From UBA7455 sp026713185 (GTDB lineage: Bacteria; Pseudomonadota; Gammaproteobacteria; Pseudomonadales; Azotimanducaceae): 64,000 bases of DNA. The DNA lies in the NCBI GenBank assembly GCA_963665785.1, contig OY762456.1, positions 4,092,001-4,156,000 of the forward strand, read 5' to 3'. Positions 46,755-56,321 of this stretch are shown here, one piece after another. The translations under genes were made by a program, and so were the position numbers. Each line of letters begins with the position of its first letter. The first letter of the stretch is position 1. The notes under the pieces are model-generated. The model searched no databases and had not been told where the DNA came from. It saw only the letters and a list, made by a program, of their open reading frames with translations.

Positions 46755-47571
46755 GCGGACAATCCGTCAGTTACTGGGGCTGGCAGCCTGCCTGGAGCAA
46801 TCCGACACCCCGCTTCTCGATTGCCAGCTCATGCTGGCGCATGTCACCGGTAAATCCAGAAACTGGCTGATATCCCATGATGATCTGATTCCTGAGAACT
46901 GTGTTCACTTCAAATTTGAAGAAATGGTTCGTCGGCGACAGACTGGAGAACCGGTTGCCTATATCCTGGGTTATAAGGATTTCTGGCGCTCTCGTCTGAG
47001 TATCAATTCAGCGACACTGATACCACGTCCCGAAACCGAATTGCTGGTGGAATTAGCCCTGGAGGCAATGCCTGTTGGAGCATGTAAGGTAGTGGATCTT
47101 GGCACTGGTTCCGGAGCGATAGCAATTTCACTGGCACTGGAACAACCTGACTGGCAATTGTTTGCCAATGATTTTAGTGCAGCGAGCCTGCACATGGCTC
47201 AAAAAAATGCCACAGGAATTGATAACCTGTTCCTGTTCAGGGGGCATTGGACAGAAGCCATAGCCACTCACAGCATGGACATGGTAGTGTGTAATCCACC
47301 CTATATTCGGGCAAACGATCCCCACCTGGATGCACTTCAGGCGGAACCGCTCGGGGCGCTTGTATCCGGCGATTCCGGGTTACATGATGTTCAGCTTGTG
47401 ATTAAGGGGGCCCGCAGGATAATCAAGTCCGGTGGTATACTCATTCTTGAACACGGCTTCGACCAGCGCGACGCGGTTCAGGATTTACTTAAAGATCAGG
47501 GATGTGTTGCAATTGAAATGTTTGATGACCTGAATCGACTGCCACGGGCTATAAAGGCAACCTTCCAGTGA
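46744..47571 (+). CDS. prmC: Release factor glutamine methyltransferase
   Basis: A 275-residue SAM-dependent enzyme that methylates the glutamine of the GGQ motif in release factors. Features are the N-terminal helical domain (LMLAHVTGKSRNWLISH), the SAM loop DLGTGSGAIAISLA and the catalytic NPPYI. It overlaps prfA by 11 bases and moeB by 4 bases. Confidence 0.97.
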   Translation: MTVKRTIRQLLGLAACLEQSDTPLLDCQLMLAHVTGKSRNWLISHDDLIPENCVHFKFEEMVRRRQTGEPVAYILGYKDFWRSRLSINSATLIPRPETELLVELALEAMPVGACKVVDLGTGSGAIAISLALEQPDWQLFANDFSAASLHMAQKNATGIDNLFLFRGHWTEAIATHSMDMVVCNPPYIRANDPHLDALQAEPLGALVSGDSGLHDVQLVIKGARRIIKSGGILILEHGFDQRDAVQDLLKDQGCVAIEMFDDLNRLPRAIKATFQ

Positions 47572-48311
47572 ATGATCAGGATTTACTTCGGTACAGCCGA
47601 CAGATCATGCTGCCGGAAATCGATCTGAACGGACAGCAACGATTGCTGGATGCCCGCGTATTGATTATCGGTCTGGGTGGACTGGGTTGCCCCGTTGCAT
47701 TGTATCTCGCCGCTGCTGGTGTTGGTCACCTGATACTGGCTGATCATGATCAGGTTGATCTGTCCAATCTGCAGCGACAGATTGCGCATGTCACTGATCG
47801 CATTGGTATGGATAAGGTTGAGTCCGCCAGACAGACGATCAACGCATTAAACCCCGGCGTATGCATCACCTGTATTCCCGGGAAGATGGATCAAAAGCAA
47901 TTGCATGACGAAGTCATGGCGGCTGACATTGTCCTGGACTGTACCGATAACTTTCAGGCCCGGTTCAAAATAAATGATGCCTGTGTTGCAGGGGCAACAC
48001 CTCTGGTTTCCGGCGCCGCGATTCGACTGGAGGGTCAGGTGATGGTTTATGATCCGGGCCGCAAAGATTCACCCTGCTATCGTTGTCTGTATCAAGATGC
48101 ACAAGACGGTGTGCTGAATTGCGCCGAAACTGGTGTGGCAGCCTCTATAGTCGGAGTAATCGGAGCCATTCAGGCAACAGAGGCCATCAAACTTATCGCG
48201 GGATTTGGCGAATCCCTGTCCGGCTATGTACTGGTTTTTGATGCAAAGTTCATGGAATGGCAAAAATTACGACTCAAAAAAAACCCGCGCTGCAGCACCT
48301 GCGGGGAGTAA
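47568..48311 (+). CDS. moeB: MoeB/ThiF-family adenylyltransferase
   Basis: A 247-residue E1-like enzyme that adenylates the C-terminal Gly of a sulfur-carrier protein (MoaD or ThiS). ATP site GLGGLGCPVALYLAAAGVG, catalytic cysteine in LNCAETGVAASIVGVIGAIQ and two CxxC zinc pairs (SPCYRC, CSTCGE) are present. Position after prmC favours MoeB, but ThiF cannot be excluded. The last 45 bases overlap convergently with lipA. Confidence 0.92.
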   Translation: MNDQDLLRYSRQIMLPEIDLNGQQRLLDARVLIIGLGGLGCPVALYLAAAGVGHLILADHDQVDLSNLQRQIAHVTDRIGMDKVESARQTINALNPGVCITCIPGKMDQKQLHDEVMAADIVLDCTDNFQARFKINDACVAGATPLVSGAAIRLEGQVMVYDPGRKDSPCYRCLYQDAQDGVLNCAETGVAASIVGVIGAIQATEAIKLIAGFGESLSGYVLVFDAKFMEWQKLRLKKNPRCSTCGE

Positions 48312-49259
48312 TTCTTTCGCCTGCAGGTCTGCGTGGTATGAAGAACGTACAAGTGGACCACTGGCTACAGACGAAAAACCCATTGCCTTTGCCAATTCAC
48401 CCAATGCATTGAATTCACTTGGATGCACGAATCTTTCCACAGGCAGGTGATGTTTCCCCGGCTGAAGATACTGTCCAAGAGTGACCATATCCACTCGATG
48501 TTGACGCAGATCAGCCAGAACATCCCTGATTTCCTGCTCCTCCTCGCCAAGACCCAGCATCAGTCCTGATTTCGTTACGATCCCCGGATTCCTCAACTTA
48601 TAGTCTTGAAGCAGTTTCAGCGACCATTGGTAATCCGCACCCGGGCGTACCTTTTTATACAGACGGGGGACAGTTTCCAGATTATGATTGAATACATCAG
48701 GTCGTGAGAGGGATAACTTGTCCAGTGCAACTTCCATTCTTCCTCGAAAATCCGGTACCAGTACTTCCAGCGTAACATCGGGCACTCTACGGCGAATGGC
48801 ATCAATACAGGCCGCAAAGTGTCCAGAGCCACTGTCTTTTAAATCGTCCCGGTCTACCGATGTAACCACAACATGACGTAATTGCATTGCTTCAATAGCA
48901 GCGGCGAGATTCTCTGGTTCATCCTCATCCAGGGGGTTCGGTTTTCCATGCGCAACATCACAGAAAGGACACCGGCGGGTGCAGATTTCACCCATAATCA
49001 TAAATGTTGCCGTGCCTTTGGAAAAACACTCAGGTAGATTTGGACAACTCGCTTCCTCACAGACCGATGCCAGTTTTCGGCTGCGCAATATCTTTCTGAT
49101 CTGGCTGATACGAGGAGTTGCAGGAACCCTGACACGGATCCAGTCGGGCTTACGCGGAATGGTTTCCGCAGGGATTACCTTGATTGGGATACGCCGGACT
49201 TTTTCCGCACCTCTGAGCTTTTTGCCCTGAACCAGTCTGTTTTTTTCTGACCTTGCCAT
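48267..49259 (-). CDS. lipA: Lipoyl synthase
   Basis: A 330-residue radical-SAM enzyme inserting two sulfurs into octanoyl groups. The auxiliary cluster cysteines are in CEEASCPNLPEC, the radical-SAM cluster in CTRRCPFC, and the terminal serine ligand motif is RSSYHA. The long basic N-terminus is typical. It follows lipB by three bases and runs convergently into moeB. Confidence 0.97.
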   Translation of the reverse strand: MARSEKNRLVQGKKLRGAEKVRRIPIKVIPAETIPRKPDWIRVRVPATPRISQIRKILRSRKLASVCEEASCPNLPECFSKGTATFMIMGEICTRRCPFCDVAHGKPNPLDEDEPENLAAAIEAMQLRHVVVTSVDRDDLKDSGSGHFAACIDAIRRRVPDVTLEVLVPDFRGRMEVALDKLSLSRPDVFNHNLETVPRLYKKVRPGADYQWSLKLLQDYKLRNPGIVTKSGLMLGLGEEEQEIRDVLADLRQHRVDMVTLGQYLQPGKHHLPVERFVHPSEFNALGELAKAMGFSSVASGPLVRSSYHADLQAKELLPAGAAARVFFES

Positions 49260-49262
49260 GTC

Positions 49263-49904
49263 TCAGACCGTTAACCTGCTGTCAACAGCATAATATCCGA
49301 ATTCCATCGCCACATGTTTGATCGCCAGTTCCTCGATTCTTCCACGGTTAATAATAACTCCCTGACTCGCAATATCAGTAACTTTCATTCCTGCATATCC
49401 ACAAGGGTTAATTCTGGAAAAGGGTTCAAGTTCAAGATCAAGATTGAGACTGAAACCATGATATGTACAACCTTTACGTATTCTGAAACCCAATGATGCA
49501 ATTTTCTCCTGCTCAACAAAAACGCCGTGGGCACTGGCATCTGTTACGGCCCGGATGCCCAGTTCATCCAACATCCTGATGAGTGCACTCTCCATACCAC
49601 AGACCAGCCTTTTTATGCCAATCTCTTTGCGCTTTATATCCCATAACGTATAGCCAACGAGTTGTCCTGGACCGTGGTACGTGACCTGTCCGCCACGGTC
49701 CGCGCGCACGACCTCTATATTACCCGCATCAAGGATATGTTCTTCCTTTCCAGCCTGGCCCAGAGTAAAGACCGGTGGATGTTCCAGTAGCCAGAATTCG
49801 TCGGTTGTATGATCATTACGGGTATCGGTAAAAGACTTCATCTCCATCCAGCAGTCCCTGTATGACCGGGACCCCAACCTTTTGACAACAAGTGGAGACG
49901 CCAT
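49263..49904 (-). CDS. lipB: Octanoyltransferase
   Basis: A 213-residue enzyme moving octanoyl groups from acyl-carrier protein to lipoate-dependent enzymes. It has LLEHPPVFTLGQAG, GGQVTYHGPGQLVGY, the catalytic Lys in EKIASLGFRI and catalytic Cys in NPCGYAGM. It is the expected neighbour of lipA and DUF493. Confidence 0.97.
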   Translation of the reverse strand: MASPLVVKRLGSRSYRDCWMEMKSFTDTRNDHTTDEFWLLEHPPVFTLGQAGKEEHILDAGNIEVVRADRGGQVTYHGPGQLVGYTLWDIKRKEIGIKRLVCGMESALIRMLDELGIRAVTDASAHGVFVEQEKIASLGFRIRKGCTYHGFSLNLDLELEPFSRINPCGYAGMKVTDIASQGVIINRGRIEELAIKHVAMEFGYYAVDSRLTV

Positions 49905-50165
49905 TTACAACACCAGCCTGACTGCAGCACACTGCTTCAGTTCGACGAACATCCGTTGCAATTGCACCTCACCTGTTGCCCTTAACAACAAAGTAATCGA
50001 GGTGTAAGATCCCTGCCGACTCACACGTTCCTTCACTTTGTCTATGCCCATTGTGTCGTCGTATTTGCATACAATGGTCAGCACATCGTCCAGAAAAGTC
50101 GACGAAGAAACACCAATCACCCTGATGGGGTAATCACAGGGAAACGTTATTTTCGGTGTCTGCAC
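49905..50165 (-). CDS. DUF493 family protein (YbeD-like)
   Basis: An 86-residue ACT-like protein. The start is placed at a GTG (50165) with GGAGG six bases upstream, next to the dacA stop; the longer frame to 50192 overlaps dacA. Matches include FPCDYPIRVIG near the start and GSYTSITLLLRATGEVQLQRMFVELKQCAAVRLVL. It always sits between dacA and lipB in this class. It may regulate lipoate metabolism, but no function is proven. Confidence 0.9.
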   Translation of the reverse strand: MQTPKITFPCDYPIRVIGVSSSTFLDDVLTIVCKYDDTMGIDKVKERVSRQGSYTSITLLLRATGEVQLQRMFVELKQCAAVRLVL

Positions 50166-50166
50166 A

Positions 50167-51375
50167 TCAGCCCTCCAGTGCGAGGGGATCACCTCCTAAC
50201 AACTTCAGGAAAAAAAGCTGGATGGACTCCCAAAGTCGACTGAAGAACCCGGCGCTGTTGATCTTGTCCAAAGCAACCACAGGATATTCATTGATCTCCC
50301 CGGAATCTCCTATCTTGACCTTCAGAGTACCCAGTTCCTGGCCCACCCTTAAAGGGGCATGAATCTCATTATTACGTATGATCGTAGATGCCTCAAGATT
50401 GTTCCTTGCACCTCTCGGTAAGGTTATGACAATGTCTTCGGCCAACCCGAGGTCGATTGTGTTGTCTGTACCCCCCCATACCCGTACCTTTTTCAGAGAT
50501 TCGTTTTTCCGGTAAAGTGGAACTGTTTCAAAATATCTGAACCCGTATGTCAGTAACTTTTGACTCTCATTAGCTCTGCTCGATTCCGAGGTTGCACCCA
50601 GTACGACCGTAATCAGCCGCATATCCCCCCTCCTGGAGGATGTCACAAGACTATACCCCGCAGCAGAAGTGTAACCTGTTTTCACACCGTCAACCGTATT
50701 GTCCCGAAACAGAAGTGAGTTTCTGTTCCTTTGTGAAATGTTGTTGTAGGTAAATGACTTTTCTGAATAGATCTTATAATGCTCTGGAAAATTGTTGATC
50801 AGGGCAACTGTAAGCTTCGCCAAATCTCTGGCGCTGGTGTAATGATTTTCATCAGGTAGTCCGGTGGCATTCATGAAATGGGTATCAGTCATGCCCAGCA
50901 GGTCGGCCTGCTGATTCATCACATCCACAAATAATTCTTCACTCCCTGCAATGTGTTCTGCCAGAGCTACACTGGCATCATTACCGGACTGGATTACTAT
51001 TCCCCGGATCAGGTCTTCAACACTGACTCTGGTACCTTCCTGAATAAACATCCGGGATCCTTCCTTCTTCCAGGATTCGACGCTGACCAGAACTTCATCA
51101 TCAAGTTTGATACCGCCATTGTTTAACTCTGAAGCGGCAACATAGCTGGTCATGATCTTTGTCAGGCTGGCTGGAGGCAAACGTAGTTGACTGTTATGTT
51201 CCACCAGTTCTTTGCCGGTCGAAGCGTCCATCAGAAGCCACGCTTCAGCCGCAATCCCCGGCGCCTCGGGAATTATTACAGGCTCGTTTGCGACGCTGCT
51301 CGCCGCCACCCAGAAAATGGCGAGTTTGAGCAATCGCCCGGTAATGTTACATATTAAAAGTTTACAGCTATTCAA
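50167..51375 (-). CDS. dacA: D-alanyl-D-alanine carboxypeptidase (PBP5/6 type)
   Basis: A 402-residue class-C low-mass penicillin-binding protein that trims the last D-Ala from stem peptides in the periplasm. Active-site motifs are SLTK (in PPASLTKIM), SGN (SGNDASVALAEHI) and KTG (KTGYTSAAGYSL). The C-terminal domain 2 ends in an amphipathic helix (SRLWESIQLFFLKLL) for membrane anchoring. It overlaps rlpA by four bases. Confidence 0.96.
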   Translation of the reverse strand: MNSCKLLICNITGRLLKLAIFWVAASSVANEPVIIPEAPGIAAEAWLLMDASTGKELVEHNSQLRLPPASLTKIMTSYVAASELNNGGIKLDDEVLVSVESWKKEGSRMFIQEGTRVSVEDLIRGIVIQSGNDASVALAEHIAGSEELFVDVMNQQADLLGMTDTHFMNATGLPDENHYTSARDLAKLTVALINNFPEHYKIYSEKSFTYNNISQRNRNSLLFRDNTVDGVKTGYTSAAGYSLVTSSRRGDMRLITVVLGATSESSRANESQKLLTYGFRYFETVPLYRKNESLKKVRVWGGTDNTIDLGLAEDIVITLPRGARNNLEASTIIRNNEIHAPLRVGQELGTLKVKIGDSGEINEYPVVALDKINSAGFFSRLWESIQLFFLKLLGGDPLALEG

Positions 51376-52103
51376 TTTACCTCCATCTTTACGGGATTAC
51401 CAAAATTTGCTTCTCTGATCATCACTGCAAGTTCCAATTCCGGGCTGGCATCCAGTATGGGTCCAATCCAGACTTTGTACAGCTGTATTCCTGACGAGTC
51501 CGCACTTTGCAGTACTTTAACCGGGTGCTCTTCTCCATTCTCTTTCATCAGATTATTGATATTCTCCATCAGTTTATAAGCGCTGGCTGGGTCCACATAC
51601 GCCCCCAGCTGCAGATAATAGCTACTGACTGGTTCTTCCAGTCCGTCATCCGGGTAATTCATCCAATCAAGCGATTCAACGACGACAGGCGCCGTTCCCT
51701 GTTCTGCAAAACCAAGTTCCAGAGCCGCTCCATAAGAGAGGTCAATGACTCTGTCACCATAAAATGGCCCCCTGTCATTCACGCGTAATACCAGTTTTTT
51801 GCCATTATCCAGATTGGTCACTTTGACAAAAGTTGGTAATGGCAAAGCCTTGTGTGCGGCACTTAATGCATGCATGTCATAAACTTCGCCATTTGATGTC
51901 AATCTGCCGTGGAATTCCGTGCCATACCAGGATGCTATACCAATGTCCAGATAACCCCTGCTGTGATCCATTGTCTGATAGGTTTTGCCAAACACCTCAT
52001 AGGTCTCCGGGTCGATCGGTGTGGGTGTAACAGATGTGCGTGGGGTTGAAATCAAAAAAAAATCTACAAACATCAGTACCAGGAATATGCCGAGGGCGGC
52101 CAA
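51372..52103 (-). CDS. rlpA: Septal-ring lytic transglycosylase RlpA family
   Basis: A 243-residue protein with an N-terminal hydrophobic segment, a double-psi beta-barrel domain (GIASWYGTEFHGRLTSNGEVYDM, LRVNDRGPFYGDRVIDLSYGAA) and a C-terminal SPOR domain (YYLQLGAYVDPASAYKLMENI) that binds denuded glycan. No lipobox cysteine is visible, so it may be membrane-anchored instead of lipidated. It lies between mltB and dacA, the usual order. Confidence 0.92.
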   Translation of the reverse strand: MAALGIFLVLMFVDFFLISTPRTSVTPTPIDPETYEVFGKTYQTMDHSRGYLDIGIASWYGTEFHGRLTSNGEVYDMHALSAAHKALPLPTFVKVTNLDNGKKLVLRVNDRGPFYGDRVIDLSYGAALELGFAEQGTAPVVVESLDWMNYPDDGLEEPVSSYYLQLGAYVDPASAYKLMENINNLMKENGEEHPVKVLQSADSSGIQLYKVWIGPILDASPELELAVMIREANFGNPVKMEVN

Positions 52104-52207
52104 CAGTTTTGGCTTTGAGACGATAAACAGCCTTGATAGTTGAATTGGGATAATGGTGTGCCTGCCGTGTATTAATGTGGGACGTGAGGTAATGTAACTC
52201 TATTTTG

Positions 52208-53278
52208 TTAATTACCTGAACCTGTAAATTCAACCTGCCCTATGAGATTTCCACGACGCCTTAACGCCTCTCCCAGTTGAAACACTGCCATCGCATACAG
52301 TTTGCTGTGATTGTACCGGGTTATCACGTAAAAGTTTTGAAACCCCAGCCAGTATTCGTTACCTTTTTTGCCCAGAAGCTTCATGGGTGAAATTTCGGAA
52401 TCAGGGTGACCGGTGACATCAACACCCAGTTTCTGGAACTCACCCAGAGTGCTGCTTGGCTTAAGGGAAACGTTGAATAACGTTGAGTCAACTTGCCCGG
52501 CATTGACCTGTACTGCAATCGATTGACCCTTGTTCCAGCCATGTTCTGACAAGTAGTTTGCAACACTGCCAATGGCATCCACTGGATTATTCCATATGTC
52601 TCTCTTGCCATCACCATCAAAATCCACGGCGTAATGGCGGTAGCTGCTGGGTATGAACTGTCCGTAACCCATGGCGCCGGCGTATGATCCTTTGAGGTCC
52701 GTTATCTCCAGATTCTCTTCCTTCACCAGAATAAAATACTCGTACAATTGACGACGAAAGAATTCGGCTCTTGGCGGATAGTCGAAGGTAAGGGTTGTTA
52801 ATGCGTCAAGTACCCGGTAATTCCCCATGTGACGTCCATACATGGTCTCTACACCAATCACTGCTGTAATGATATCCGGGGGAACACCATAGGTCTGGTG
52901 GGCAAGGTCCAATTCTTTCTGATGCTGCATCATGAAAAAACGGCCTGAGACTATGCGGGATTCCGTTAAGAAAATATCCTGATATTCATCCCATGTCAGA
53001 GTCTTTTCCGCCGGACGTGATATCGCATTGATAATACTCTGCTGGTATTCAGCCTGCTCGAATATCGACAGCAAATCTGTCAGCTTTAAGCCTTCGGCCT
53101 CCGCCAAACTGGTGGCAAATTCCCGTACTTCTGGTCGTTCAGAGTAATCTGCCGCCTGTGGGGAATCCCATGGGTATAATAGCCTCTCAGAGTTATCTGC
53201 GGCCTGTGGGGAATCCCATGGGTATAATAAAAGAGTCGCCAGGAACATCAGGTATGGTTTTTTAGGTAATTCCAACAC
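52208..53278 (-). CDS. mltB: Membrane-bound lytic transglycosylase B
   Basis: A 356-residue periplasmic murein hydrolase. The catalytic glutamate is in VIGVETMYGRHMGNYRVLDALTTLTFDYPPR; further MltB motifs are GSYAGAMGYGQFIPSSYRHYAVDFDGDGKRD and YNHSKLYAMAVFQLG. No lipobox is seen. The secretion region contains a tandem duplication: residues LLYPWDSPQAAD.SER occur twice. It starts six bases after rodA. Confidence 0.95.
   Translation of the reverse strand: MLELPKKPYLMFLATLLLYPWDSPQAADNSERLLYPWDSPQAADYSERPEVREFATSLAEAEGLKLTDLLSIFEQAEYQQSIINAISRPAEKTLTWDEYQDIFLTESRIVSGRFFMMQHQKELDLAHQTYGVPPDIITAVIGVETMYGRHMGNYRVLDALTTLTFDYPPRAEFFRRQLYEYFILVKEENLEITDLKGSYAGAMGYGQFIPSSYRHYAVDFDGDGKRDIWNNPVDAIGSVANYLSEHGWNKGQSIAVQVNAGQVDSTLFNVSLKPSSTLGEFQKLGVDVTGHPDSEISPMKLLGKKGNEYWLGFQNFYVITRYNHSKLYAMAVFQLGEALRRRGNLIGQVEFTGSGN
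53140..53231. repeat. 48-bp tandem duplication within mltB signal region
   Basis: The sequence starting CAGAGTAATCTG at 53140 recurs at 53188 as CAGAGTTATCTG, with only a few differences, through GGGTATAATA. In protein it doubles a 16-residue segment around the signal-peptide cleavage region without changing frame. Confidence 0.9.
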
Positions 53279-53284
53279 TTACTC

Positions 53285-54424
53285 CTATAACATGATTCGA
53301 CGATGTGTTTGGATAGACATCAAGATGCCAAATCCTGCAAATAATGTCACGATAGATGTGCCACCAAAACTTACTAAAGGTAATGGCACACCCACTACGG
53401 GTACTACACCACTGACCATACCAATATTCACGAATACATAGACAAAGAAAGTAAACGTTATCGTACCAGCCAGTAATCGATTAAATGTATTCTGAGCCTG
53501 TATTGCTATGATAGTTCCTCTGGTAATCAACAGAATATACAGGAATAACAAAACAATCACACCGACCAGACCCAACTCCTCCGCAAGAACAGCAATGATA
53601 AAATCAGTCTGACTTTCCGGCAGAAAATCCAGTTGAGACTGAGTGCCTTCGAATAATCCTTTGCCGGTCAGTCCACCGGACCCTATCGCGGTTTTGGATT
53701 GAATGATATTCCAGCCATCGCCTAAAGGATCACTTTCTGGATTCAGGAACGTTAATATCCGCCGTTGTTGGTAATCCAGTAACAGAAACCAGATAGCCGG
53801 AGCGGAGACAGCACACAATCCGAGGGCGCCAAATACGATCCTCCAGGGTACTCCTGTCAGCAACAATACGAGAATCCCTGATGTACTGATGATCAATGCC
53901 GTACCAAGGTCCGGTTGTAGAAAAATCAGACCTGTCGGTACCGCAATCATTAGCAGAGCCCAGAATATATGAACACTGTGCGGTGGTAATCTATGTTCGT
54001 GAAAATACCAGGCAAGGACCATGGGTAGCACCAGTTTCATCAGTTCAGATGGTTGAAAACCTATCCATCCCGGTATGCGCAACCAGCGTTTGGAACCATT
54101 GACTTCATACCCATAGAAGTACACTACCACCAGCAGCAGGACTCCGAAAATAAATAGCCACCATGCCGTTCGAAGATAGAAAAAAGGAGAAATTTGCGCC
54201 ACTATCAGCATGACAACTGCAGCAACGAAGATCTTTATAATCTGCACTGTGACGGCGTCCAGATCCTGGTCAACAGCGCTGTAGAGGATAACCAGCCCAA
54301 AGGCAGAAATAGAAAACAACAGAAAAAGCAAAATAAAATCCACATGAATCCTGTCCCCTAGACTGGCGGAACGACGAGAGTGTAAACCGAAATCCAATAA
54401 TCTCCGGAAGGTATCCTGCTTCAT
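53285..54424 (-). CDS. rodA: Peptidoglycan glycosyltransferase RodA
   Basis: A 379-residue SEDS-family membrane polymerase for cell-elongation peptidoglycan. About ten membrane segments are visible, with QPDLGTALI, GDGWNIIQSKTAIGSGGLTGKG, DFIIAVLAEELG and the C-terminal PLPLVSFGGTSIVTLFAGFGILMSI. It overlaps mrdA by four bases, pairing polymerase with its transpeptidase. Confidence 0.97.
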   Translation of the reverse strand: MKQDTFRRLLDFGLHSRRSASLGDRIHVDFILLFLLFSISAFGLVILYSAVDQDLDAVTVQIIKIFVAAVVMLIVAQISPFFYLRTAWWLFIFGVLLLVVVYFYGYEVNGSKRWLRIPGWIGFQPSELMKLVLPMVLAWYFHEHRLPPHSVHIFWALLMIAVPTGLIFLQPDLGTALIISTSGILVLLLTGVPWRIVFGALGLCAVSAPAIWFLLLDYQQRRILTFLNPESDPLGDGWNIIQSKTAIGSGGLTGKGLFEGTQSQLDFLPESQTDFIIAVLAEELGLVGVIVLLFLYILLITRGTIIAIQAQNTFNRLLAGTITFTFFVYVFVNIGMVSGVVPVVGVPLPLVSFGGTSIVTLFAGFGILMSIQTHRRIML

Positions 54425-56316
54425 AGTGATACTCCGGCAATCCTGTACTGACTTTCCAGGTAGTAATCGATAACCTGTCTGACAACCGGTGCAGCAAATT
54501 CACTACCACCGCCGCCATTCTCCACCAGAACGGCCAAAGCAATTTGTGGATTTTCAACGGGAGCAAACCCTACAAACCAGGCGTGTTTTCGCAGCCGTTC
54601 AGTCAGTTCTTCTTCGTTGTATACCTCTCCCTGCTTGATTCCCACGACCTGTGCAGTACCCGATTTACCTGCCATCCGGTACTCAATGTCCTGTCCGATG
54701 TAATACCACGCCGTACCGTTCTCGCCAAATTCCTGGTTACCTCGATGGACAACCTTCTCCATCGCGTTTATCACCTCTTCCCAGATGTAGTCTGGCACCT
54801 GGTCGATATTCTTCATGCCTGCAGTGTTGTCATTCAACAGTTCATTCGACCCCTTCAACATTCGGGGTGAAACCCATCTTCCCCGATTGGCCAGAACAGT
54901 CACTGCGGTCGCCAATTGCAAAGGAGTTACCAGAATATCTCCCTGACCTATACCGATATTAACGGTATCACCTGGGAACCAGGGCATTCCTCTGGCTTCC
55001 TGTTTCCACTCACTTGATGGCAGCAATCCATTTGCCGCCTCTGGAATATCCAATGATGTATCCCGGCCAAATCCAAACAATGAGAGGTATTCATGGATTT
55101 TTTCGATACCCAGATTTGTGGCCAGTCTGTAGTAATAAACGTTACAGGAGCGATAAATGGACTTTTGGAAATTGACAATGCCATGCCCACCAGCACCCGA
55201 TTGTGTCCAGTTCCAGTCACGATACAACCGCGAAGAGTTGGGTAATTTAAACCAGCCTGGATCCTGGAATTGGAAATCCCTGGTCACCGCTCCGGTAACC
55301 AGCCCAGCCAACCCCAGCATCGGTTTTATAGTGGAACCCGGTTCGTACTGTCCCTGAACAACACGATTGAACAACGGTGTATCGATGGAATCTCTTAATT
55401 CGGTATAGGTTTCATAGTCGATACCGGTAACAAACAAGTTGGGGTCATAGGATGGATTACTCACCAACGCCAGAATACCACCGGTTTCTGGTTCGATAGC
55501 AACCACTGCACCACGTCTCTCACCCAGCGCGTCACTGGCGACCTGCTGCAGTGTTGAATCCAGGTGTAATGTCAGATTGCTGCCAGGGACAGGATCAATT
55601 ACTTCCAGTTCGTCCAACTCCCAGCCACTGGCTGTGATTTCTACCCTACGGTATCCGACAGAACCAAGCAGTAAATCTTCGTAATATCTTTCAACGCCAA
55701 TTTTGCCAATATGACTGGATCCAGAATATGCGGTCCTGTCCAGTTCTCTCGCATCTGATTCATTGATGCGACGGACGGAACCAACAGCATGCGCCAATAA
55801 TTCACCCTTTGGATAATGGCGAATGAGGCGCGCTTCAATCTGTACTCCAGGCAGGAAGTGTCTGTTAACGGCAATTTTCGCCTGTTGTTCCGATGAGAGC
55901 TTCGACAAAACCAGTACAGGTTCATGCGGTCGTCTCTGGCTATTTTCGAGACGCTCATGAAAAGCTTCCCGTTCTTCTTCTGACAATCCTGTGAGTGCTT
56001 CAATTTTCGACAAAGTCTGATCAATGTCGTCAACCAGTTCCTTCGTCAGGGTTAGATTCAATATAGGAATATTATCCGCAATCAGTTCATTATTTCTGTC
56101 ATATATCAAACCGCGTACGGGGGGCAGTGGCTCAACCTGAATTCTATTATTGTCAGACATGGCGGCATAGAGGTCATATTGGATGATCTGCAGATAGATC
56201 AGTCGCAACAGGAGAATCAGTGTCAACACAATCAACACAATAAATCCTGTGACAGCACGTACAAAAAAAATCCAACTTTCACCGGAATGATCTTTAAGTA
56301 CCAAGGGTTCTGCCAT
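54421..56316 (-). CDS. mrdA: Penicillin-binding protein 2 (elongation transpeptidase)
   Basis: A 631-residue class-B PBP with one N-terminal membrane helix, a dimerisation domain (RGLIYDRNNELIADNIP) and a transpeptidase domain. Motifs are STIK in PGSTIKPMLG, SxN in RSCNVYYY and KSGTAQ. The start at 56316 is five bases from the rlmH stop; the longer frame would overlap rlmH. It pairs with rodA. Confidence 0.96.
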   Translation of the reverse strand: MAEPLVLKDHSGESWIFFVRAVTGFIVLIVLTLILLLRLIYLQIIQYDLYAAMSDNNRIQVEPLPPVRGLIYDRNNELIADNIPILNLTLTKELVDDIDQTLSKIEALTGLSEEEREAFHERLENSQRRPHEPVLVLSKLSSEQQAKIAVNRHFLPGVQIEARLIRHYPKGELLAHAVGSVRRINESDARELDRTAYSGSSHIGKIGVERYYEDLLLGSVGYRRVEITASGWELDELEVIDPVPGSNLTLHLDSTLQQVASDALGERRGAVVAIEPETGGILALVSNPSYDPNLFVTGIDYETYTELRDSIDTPLFNRVVQGQYEPGSTIKPMLGLAGLVTGAVTRDFQFQDPGWFKLPNSSRLYRDWNWTQSGAGGHGIVNFQKSIYRSCNVYYYRLATNLGIEKIHEYLSLFGFGRDTSLDIPEAANGLLPSSEWKQEARGMPWFPGDTVNIGIGQGDILVTPLQLATAVTVLANRGRWVSPRMLKGSNELLNDNTAGMKNIDQVPDYIWEEVINAMEKVVHRGNQEFGENGTAWYYIGQDIEYRMAGKSGTAQVVGIKQGEVYNEEELTERLRKHAWFVGFAPVENPQIALAVLVENGGGGSEFAAPVVRQVIDYYLESQYRIAGVSL

Positions 56317-56321
56317 ACTGA

